From Glandiceps talaboti (taxonomy: Eukaryota > Hemichordata > Enteropneusta > Spengelidae), in contig NC_135555.1 of NCBI RefSeq assembly GCF_964340395.1, positions 18,018,346 to 18,033,345 of the forward strand: a DNA stretch of 15,000 nt, written 5' to 3'. This document shows, piece by piece, positions 1-15,000 of the stretch (within the stretch, counting starts at the first letter, position 1; each line of letters opens with the position of its first letter). The translations under genes were made by a program, and so were the position numbers. The notes under the pieces are model-generated. The model saw nothing but the letters and a program-made list of their open reading frames with translations, did no database searches and had not been told where the DNA came from.

Positions 1-1002
1 TCTGATATGATAATATATGTGTGAGCCTTCTATCTATTATCAGTGTTTGTAATATTCAATGTGTGTACTTGTGTGGAGCGGGGGGGGGCGGGGGCGGGCT
101 ATGTGATACTATTGGAAAGAATTGCATCTATACATCAGATAGGTATTTCCTGATCATCCCTGCTATGCCTGGTCCATATTTTTTGGGGGGGCTGATTTGG
201 TGGTGCATAATTAAAGGTGACATCCTGTCACGTGCTTAAATACAGTATGCTGTTATTTGTGATGACGTCAAATGTAGCCGAATGGTGACAATTTTTGTTT
301 GCGAAAATTCACAATTTATGTAATTTCTTGGCATATATTACATTGAGACGCAATTGAATTCAACCACGTTGTTTGGGTTGAACCTTCTGTTAACAATATG
401 CTTTTGGGAGTCACAAGCTCAAATTAAACGTCAAAACCATGCCCTTTCTGACAAATGATTGACTATGCATTGTATAGATAGAGGTTACAAATCTTATTAA
501 TTACACGTTATATTTCACTAGACATGCATTTCTTTGGGGTTTTTTTACAATCGCATGACAGTTGGCAAAGTAGCAGTTTCCATTACAAAAATCCACTGCA
601 ATATAGTGCAAAACACAGAAAAGGAATAGAAGTGTGCAAACTTAGAACTCGTGGAGTTTCGTTTCAAGTGTATGTATTCCATGTTGTGTACATTTTTTTT
701 GAACTCTGCTAAATGACTTTGACGTGGATCTTTACATAAGGGCGCTAATTAACATTGTGGTGCGGATCCATTAATCTGTTCAATTTGATCTATTGTGTAT
801 ATACAGCTACAAAAAAACAGTGTCACGTTCATCCCCAGGTGATGCTATTCAAGATACGCAATATTTAGTAAAGTTATTGTGCATAACAAAACATTCAAAA
901 AAATTGTTTCCAGTTGCAGCTAGTGCGGCTTTAATACTAACAGTTGTTTTCTGGAGTAACTTTCCCGCCTGTAGGTCTATTTTCAATTAGAATAATTAAT
1001 CC
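1..1002. other. Intergenic sequence, no gene seen
   Basis: AT-rich, with a G-rich run at about 79-98. The short ORFs lack any domain, start context or splice support. Confidence 0.65.
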
Positions 1003-1212
1003 CGGGAGTAAGGACGAACCATCCGAAATTTGAGCAGGACTGACACGTCGTGGAAGTCTAAGATAAAGGTCTTAAAATGTAATATAATTATCAGAGCATA
1101 GACCATTTTACTCTTCTTGAGTTATAGCTGGCAAGTCTTCGTAGAATGCATATCACCCACGTATCGTTGTGACTGTAAGAGTTTGACTTGTGACAGGGTA
1201 TAATATAGACTA
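1003..1212 (+). repeat. Diverged dispersed repeat, copy A
   Basis: Shares an ordered chain of short blocks with the reverse complement of about 13085-13290: TAAGGA, AAATTT, GGACTGA, GTCGTGGA, AGAGCAT, CTTCTTxAGTTATAG, TTCGT and GACTTGTG. The order and spacing argue for common descent. Class unknown; no coding capacity or terminal repeats seen. Confidence 0.6.
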
Positions 1213-3039
1213 AGTGAAAAGATACGTCATGTTGCTCCACCCTCACCGTCCTCCTCTAGGGTTGACCGATGTGTGAGGGCGCCCCGTCACGACGTACCTT
1301 ACATGCGACAGACAGGTTAAGGAAACAAGGTAGACATTACACAACTTTGATATTTGACCTCAAGCTTACGACAGAGTTCAAATCACTCCTTTAACAGGAA
1401 GGTCGTCTCGGGATCAACTCTATGACACCTTCATAGATAACTAACTAACTTATCAAAAAAAAGTAATATTATGTGACTATGGTCGATTTTTATGAGTATA
1501 TATGTATTAACAAGAGTACTTTATGTCTGAATTATAGAAAATAATGCATGATACCAAAAGCATTTTATTCATTTTACTCAATGTATCAAACCATATGAGG
1601 CCAAATAAACAAAAAAGACCCCCCCCCTCCTAAAAAAAAAAAAACCTAAATAAAAATAAAGGAAAGCAAAAAGGTCAAAATACACATACATACTTATCCC
1701 TGGCACAACTTTAACAATAAAAATGCACACAATCTGTTCATTTTGCATGCGCATGACCACAAGCAGACACTCAGACACCACCTCACCCCCCCACACACAC
1801 ACACACACGTGACATACTTGCAATGCTTTTACACGTAAAACTCACGAGAAGTGAAAATATTCTACTTTTTAAAAAAAACATTTATTAGTGCGCATCAATT
1901 GTTTGAAACACCCTAAATATGTACTAGTAATTGAAAATAAACAAATTATTCCTCCAAGTAAAGCAATGATTCTTTGCAAGGCAAACCTGCAGTGTAAAGT
2001 AATGCCTTTTTCTCCTGCTACCAGGGGTTTCTTATTGTTGTTGTTGTAAAAATATTTGATGATACTAATCTTGCTATTGCCTTATTTACAAAAATCCTCA
2101 ATAGAGGGCGTCATTTTGGATCAACATTAAATTACATTTTCTAAATTCTGCCGTAGCCATACTCTATCATACAGGACTGTGGCCACATCACGTGTCTCTT
2201 TGAGTTTAAAAAGTCATATACGAGTGTGTACGTTTTAGTAATGTTGACCTCATCTACATGCTACATGTATCATTGTGAATCAAAAATGAGGAAATCTGCT
2301 ATTTTAGGTTTCAAAGAACTTGAATAATAATAACTCCATAAAAAGCGTTTTCTGTAAGTTCATATCAAGAATCCTTTCTCACAATAAATTGCGCAATATT
2401 TTTTTCTGACGACTTTCACTCGCTAATTTGAAAATAAAGTTCTTTAAAGGACGGACGTTCTATAAATGTACGATATTTATGAAAACCATTGTGCCGGATT
2501 CACATTTACACTAACGACATTCAGGTACAAACAAAATAAGACTGATTCTTGAATAAAAATGTTTCATTTGTGTGTCCATCGTCGTAAAACACGGCCTCTT
2601 TTACGGCATAATCCAAGACGAACCGCCAAGATGCTTCAGCAGAAATATGCTATGTGTTCTTGTGAGAATGTGGTGTGTCGCAAGGTGTCATCAGAAGCCA
2701 TGTGGTTGTAGGATTTGAAGGACGTTTTAGACACGATTTTGCCTTAAATTTATGTAAATTTATGTCATGATATGCATAATTACTTATATATTCATATCTT
2801 GTCTTGTAAATTATAATCGTGACCTTTGACCTCAGAACCACCATCATGTAAATAACATGTCGCTATAGATACTTAGAAAATTAAAAATGTGCTTATGAGC
2901 TTTTTTCGATTTCATTTGGAACGAACGAACTATAATAGTATGTACAAATAAGTGGAAAGAACACTTAGGATATTGATATTTCTGACAACAAATACAAGAA
3001 ATTTTGCCATGTACATTATATGAAGTTGCTTTGTTTGTA
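1213..3039. other. 3' UTR and downstream flank of the minus-strand gene
   Basis: No AATAAA on the minus strand close to the stop. Variant CATAAA sites occur at 2764-2759 and 2754-2749, and AATAAA only at about 1886-1881, so the polyadenylation site is unresolved. Poly-C/poly-A and CA runs lie at about 1618-1645 and 1791-1808. No gene supported. Confidence 0.6.
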
Positions 3040-10727
<7,688 letters not shown>

Positions 10728-12034
10728 GTTTGTTATCTTGTCTTGAGAAGGTGAATAAAATTCTGTAAAAACATATGAAAATTCGCATAAGACGCAATAC
10801 AATGGCAGTCAATAGTTAAAGGTCATTGCAGGACAAGTATTGAAAGGTAACTCTGTCTAGCTAGCTATTGAAATCCTTGTAGTTATTTTTTTTCAAACGA
10901 AATATAATCGTATTGGAATCGTGAAAGAGATTTAGGCAAATAATGTTAAAATATTAAATATTGTATAAATCATATTAATATACTGCTTTTTGTCCGTTTT
11001 ATCAAACTGGATATATGACCGATCAGAACACTGACGACGTTGAAAGTTCATCTACCTAAGTTTACACCTGTATAGGACACGGTGGAAGGAATGTCACCTG
11101 CTGGTAAACTTTCGTCAAGGGTCACTGTGTGCTTTTGTGTACACATTGTTTGTCATTGAAGTATTCATATCTGTCGTCTTGTAATCTAGGTCGAAAACTA
11201 AATTATTTGCAGGCTTCTGACATGTTAATATAAGCGTCAAACAATACGGTGTTAACATTACTCGACGTCATATATATTTCAATAGGCAACTATTGTCACT
11301 TTGAAAGCACACAGTGGACGAATTCAATACTCACTCCGGTTGTCAAATGTCGCCCATAATAGCGCCTACGAGGTACACATATTTTAGAGCGTACTAACAT
11401 AAATTGCAGACCAGCTAGAAAGTGCCAGCTTTTGTAGAAATTGGTTATCTTGCTATCTGAATTCTTAAATACAATAGAATGTAATAGACCTGGTAATGAA
11501 ACAATATATTATGACAAGGTCACAAATTGAAATATTATACTTTCTTTGTAAGTACCTCAAAATTTCGACTCACATTGGACTACGTTCTAATTCACTTCTG
11601 AATGTATGAGGAATTTTATGTTGTCACCTGTTGTAAGTATTTGTGAGGCAACCGATCGATTTCGTCATGTTCATGACAATACATGTATTGAAAGGTTTCT
11701 ATCACGAAGCTGAATTATGTTCAGTACACCATTAGTGGAATGTTTAACCCTAAAGTTTACTTTGTTTTGAAAATGATGAGTTTACTACTCACAGTTGCCT
11801 TATTTATGTGAAATTGTTTCACCACTTACATAAGTGCGTGTCTTTCTATTTCGCCACCGTTCACTACATAGCATATTTCTACGTATACCACAAGGCTAAA
11901 CTGTTCTCGATACACCCATGGTGGAAAGTTTAACAATATGATGAATTGTGGCTTGAGAACGAAGCATTCAATACTCGTCATTAACAGACAAAAGTCAATG
12001 TCATTCCTATACATGTAGATACATATTGGCTTAC

Positions 12035-12120
12035 CTTACATGTGTCGTTCAACCGTAACTAGTTGGCTGAATTCATCATGGCGTCTACAAAGTCGCATTG
12101 TGTTTTACTACGTAGCCTTT
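12035..12120 (-). other. Possible non-coding first exon of the minus-strand gene, with short uORF
   Basis: Consensus donor (AAG before GTAAGC) with exon end at 12035, conserved in the mirror arm. Just upstream is a seven-codon ORF at 12079-12059, MMNSAN then stop. It could splice over about 1.27 kb to the acceptor at 10763. The 5' end is a guess; no transcript evidence is available. Confidence 0.35.
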
Positions 12121-12381
12121 GTGTGTACGTGTATATCCTCCCTTGACAACATACTATTTGTATGCAACGATTGAGTAACACAGTTACATACAAAAAGAAA
12201 GGGTAGTCCTGTCAATTGGGTAGGTGTACTGTGAGACGATTCACAAGGATAACTATTTTGGATATATGATAAGTATAAAATAGATTACAATGTGAAAACT
12301 GGGTAACACGGACAATAACCCTGACCACCCAACCTTAAAGACGTCTAACCAAGAACATAGTATACTGGGTCCAGATTATTA

Positions 12382-12420
12382 AGGATGGTCAGTCCAAATT
12401 TTGGGCGGGACTGAAAGGTG
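12382..12420 (+). repeat. Remnant of the dispersed repeat in the left arm
   Basis: Begins AAGGATGGTC, holds CCAAATTTTGGGCGGGACTG, and stops at AAAGGT next to GCAC, where the right arm continues for 202 more bases. This fits a deletion in the left arm. Confidence 0.6.
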
Positions 12421-12570
12421 CACAGTAATTACTTCTTCTCACCAGCAGTATTAATTTTCTCCTGGCTTGACCGACAATATTAGAATTAAGACCTATGATT
12501 TAATGAATCAATATGCATACATGGTAAAATACTTCTGTTGATGCAACGTGCATGGAAGAATGCAATATTT

Positions 12571-12890
12571 TGAATTTTTACCTTGAAGCGGTCTTACGTA
12601 TTCATATGTTTTCTTTGACCTAATACATTTTGTATTTCTTAAGTCGGGGAAATTAAAACAAAAAATATGCCTTCTACGGAAAACATCACAACGTCACTGA
12701 TTGTCAGATGGCAATCCCACAATCGCGTATGAGTAAAATTATTTATCATTTATTGCTGAAGTTTGGGTAATTTAATAAAACAAATGGTTCAGGGTTTCCT
12801 CGTGACTTTATTTGTCATTTCTAAGTCATTCAGACATATACTCATACAGTTACATTTCTGTCAATTTTGAATGACCCAACAAATATTGGC
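12571..12890. other. Spacer between the palindrome arms
   Basis: About 320 bp with no alignable inverted match by eye. It is AT-rich and holds no ORF of note and no recognisable element. As the midpoint between two divergent 5' regions, it could contain shared regulatory sequence. I see no clear TATA box or other core promoter element. Confidence 0.5.
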
Positions 12891-13041
12891 AAATGTTGTA
12901 TTCTTCCATGCATGTTACAACAACAGAAGTATTTTACCATGCATGCATATTGATTTATTAAATCATAAGTCTTAATTCTAATATAGTCGGTCAGGCCAGG
13001 AGGAAATTAATACTGTTGGTGAGAAGAAGTAATTACTCTGC

Positions 13042-13290
13042 ACATTGGTTTCATAATTAACCATGTTATCACCCACCTACCCACAAGTCAAGTCCTTTAA
13101 CAAACACCATCATTCTTCCAAGGTATGTGTTCACGAACATTTGTCGTCTATAACTTAAGAAGGTTGTCACCAGGAGAGTCCGTTCAAGAGTCTACACACA
13201 TGCTCTGCTATTTTTTTATAACCCATAGACCTCGACCTCCACGACCTTTCAGTCCCGCCCGAAATTTGGACGGACCCTCCTTAATACTCA
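13042..13290 (-). repeat. Diverged dispersed repeat, copy B
   Basis: Reverse-complement relative of 1003-1212. About 202 bp of it (13042-13243) are missing from the left palindrome arm, which keeps only the first part (about 12382-12420). Confidence 0.6.
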
Positions 13291-13549
13291 GAAACCAACA
13301 TACTATGCTCTTGGTTAAATGTCTTTAAGGTTGGGTGGTCAGGGTTATTGTCCGTGTTACCCAGTTTTCACTTTGTAATCTATTTTAAACTTATCATATA
13401 TCCAAAATAGTTATCCTTGTGAATCGTCTCACAGTGCAACTACCCAATTGACAGGATCACCCTTTCTTTTTGTACGTAACTGATGGGTTAGTGAATCGTT
13501 GCATTCAAATAGTATGTTGCCAAGGGAGGACACATACACGTACACACAA

Positions 13550-13628
13550 AGGCTACGTAGTTAAACATAGTGTGACCTTGTAGACGCCATGATGATTTCA
13601 GCCAACTAGTTGAACGACAAGGTGTAAG
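13550..13628 (+). other. Possible non-coding first exon of the plus-strand paralogue, with short uORF
   Basis: Mirror of the putative exon at 12035-12120. The donor GTAAGC follows 13628. The uORF at 13589-13609 reads MMISAN then stop, in the same place and with the same length as in the other arm. The intron would end at 14907. The 5' boundary is approximate. Confidence 0.35.
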
Positions 13629-14942
13629 GTAAGCCAATATGTTTCTATATGTATAGGAATGGTATTGATTTTTGTATGTTGATTACGAGTATTGAATGCG
13701 TCGTCCCCAAACCACAATATACTATTTGGTTAAACTTTCCACTATGGGTGTATCGAAAATAGTTTTGTCGTAGACATATGCTATGTAGTGAATGGTCGCT
13801 AAATAGATAGACACACACACACATAAGTGGCGAAACAATTTGACATAATTAGAGTAGGCAACTGTGAGTATTAAACTCTTCAATTTCAAAACAAAGTAAG
13901 CTTTAGGGTTAAACTGTCCACTAATGATGTCCTGAAAATAATTCAGAGTCACGAGTTATACATATAATGTCATGAACATAACGAAATCGGTCGGTTTTCT
14001 CACAAAAACACACACACACACAACAGGTGGCAGTACACGATTCCTCATACATTCAGAAGTGAATTTAGCCCAATGTGAGTCGAAATTTTGGGGTACTTAC
14101 AAAGAAAGTATAATATTTCAATTTGTGACCTCGTCATAATATATTGTTTCATAAACAGGCCAAGTACGACATTTCATTGTATTACAGGCGAATCGTACTC
14201 ACTTTAATAATTCAGATAGCAAGGCTATAGTAGCAAAACACATTGTACAAAATTTGACACTTTCTAGTTGGTCTATAATTTACGTTAATAAAATATTTGT
14301 ACCTAGTAGGCACCGTTGTGGGCGATGAATTTTACAACCGGAGTGAGTATTGAATTCGCCTACTGTTTGCTTTCAAAATGACAATAGTTGCCTATTGAAG
14401 CACTCATGACGTCGAGCAATGTTGACACCGTACTCATATTAACATGTCAGAAGCATGCAAACGTTTTCGTTTTTGGCCTAGATTATAAGACGACAGGTAT
14501 GAATACGTCAATGACAAACTATGTGTACACAAAGGCACACAGTGACCATTGACGAAAGTGTACCAGAGCTTGGCAGAAGGTGACATTCCTTTCACCGTGT
14601 CCTATATAGGTGTAAACGTACGTAGATGGATGAACTCTCAACGTAGTCAGTGTTATCATCGGTCATGTCCAGTTTGATAAAAGGACCAAAGCCTGCAGTA
14701 TATTAGTATGATTTATACACTATTTGAGATTAATATCATTATTTGCCTAACTACATTTCAAGATTCCACTGCGGTTATATTTCAATTGAAGAGAAAAGTT
14801 AGGAAGGTTTCAAGAGCTAGACAGATTTACTTTCAATACTTGGCCTGCAATGACTTTTAACTATTGACAGCAATTGCGTCTTAAGCGAATTTTCATTTTT
14901 TTTACAGAATTTTATCCACCTTCTCAAGGCAAGATAGCAAAC

Positions 14943-14991
14943 ATGAATCTTTCCTGGATATTACTTACCATAGTATTGCCAACATACTTAG
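14943..14991 (+). CDS. First coding exon (signal peptide) of a divergent paralogue, partial gene
   Basis: Encodes MNLSWILLTIVLPTYL plus one base, then donor GTAAGT at 14992. It mirrors exon 1 of the minus-strand gene, with 5 of 49 bases changed and 13 of 16 residues kept. An upstream 'tttttttacag' ending at 14907 suggests that the exon starts at 14908. The rest of the gene lies beyond 15000. By analogy it should encode another CUB-containing membrane protein; that is inference. Confidence 0.75.
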
Positions 14992-15000
14992 GTAAGTCTA

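Larger units (their letters stand above)
12891..15000 (-). repeat. Right arm of the large imperfect palindrome
   Basis: Inverted counterpart of 10671-12570, diverged by substitutions and small indels, so an old or slowly eroding duplication rather than an assembly copy. It contains 202 bp (13042-13243) that are absent from the left arm. Confidence 0.9.

Noticed and set aside
12307-13370. Palindrome as an assembly fold-back artefact
   Set aside because: The arms differ by many substitutions, small indels and a 202-bp gap, while the signal-peptide reading frame stays intact on both sides.

Overview
The window comes from an animal (metazoan) nuclear genome. It is AT-rich, carries many microsatellites, and has short coding exons bounded by consensus GT-AG introns. 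The only clear genes encode an extracellular CUB/LDLa membrane protein family. A Penelope-like retroelement fragment and the microsatellite-rich introns would suit a marine invertebrate such as a hemichordate, lancelet, mollusc or cnidarian. The sequence alone does not settle the phylum.

Layout. (1) 1-3039 is the 3' flank of the main gene; it holds no gene I can support, only one copy of a diverged dispersed repeat (about 1003-1212). (2) 3040-10727 on the minus strand is one eight-exon gene. I rebuilt it by matching splice sites and codon phases at all seven introns. The predicted product is a 547-residue type I membrane protein: signal peptide, three CUB domains, one LDL-receptor class A module, a transmembrane helix and a 92-residue Pro/Tyr-rich tail. 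This resembles NETO (neuropilin and tolloid-like) proteins, which have two CUB domains, but with one extra CUB. (3) Intron 4 (5470-6859) holds a 5'-truncated Penelope-like element lying in (TA)n tracts. A coding remnant sits between two perfectly inverted 160-bp copies of its terminal repeat, and each copy carries a hammerhead-ribozyme motif. One of the two motifs is in the sense orientation of the host pre-mRNA. (4) 10671-15000 is a large imperfect palindrome with arms of about 1.9 and 2.1 kb and a spacer of about 320 bp. Each arm ends in a near-identical signal-peptide exon pointing away from the centre. A second, paralogous gene therefore runs rightward out of the window, head to head with the first, and the palindrome contains both 5' regions.

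The main points are the divergent gene pair inside a large inverted duplication, and the intronic Penelope-like element with an inverted pair of ribozyme-bearing repeats. A 202-bp difference between the arms is best read as a deletion in the left arm, because the extra right-arm sequence belongs to the dispersed repeat also seen near position 1000. Exon structure, motifs and repeat alignments were read by eye; no search or folding program was run.
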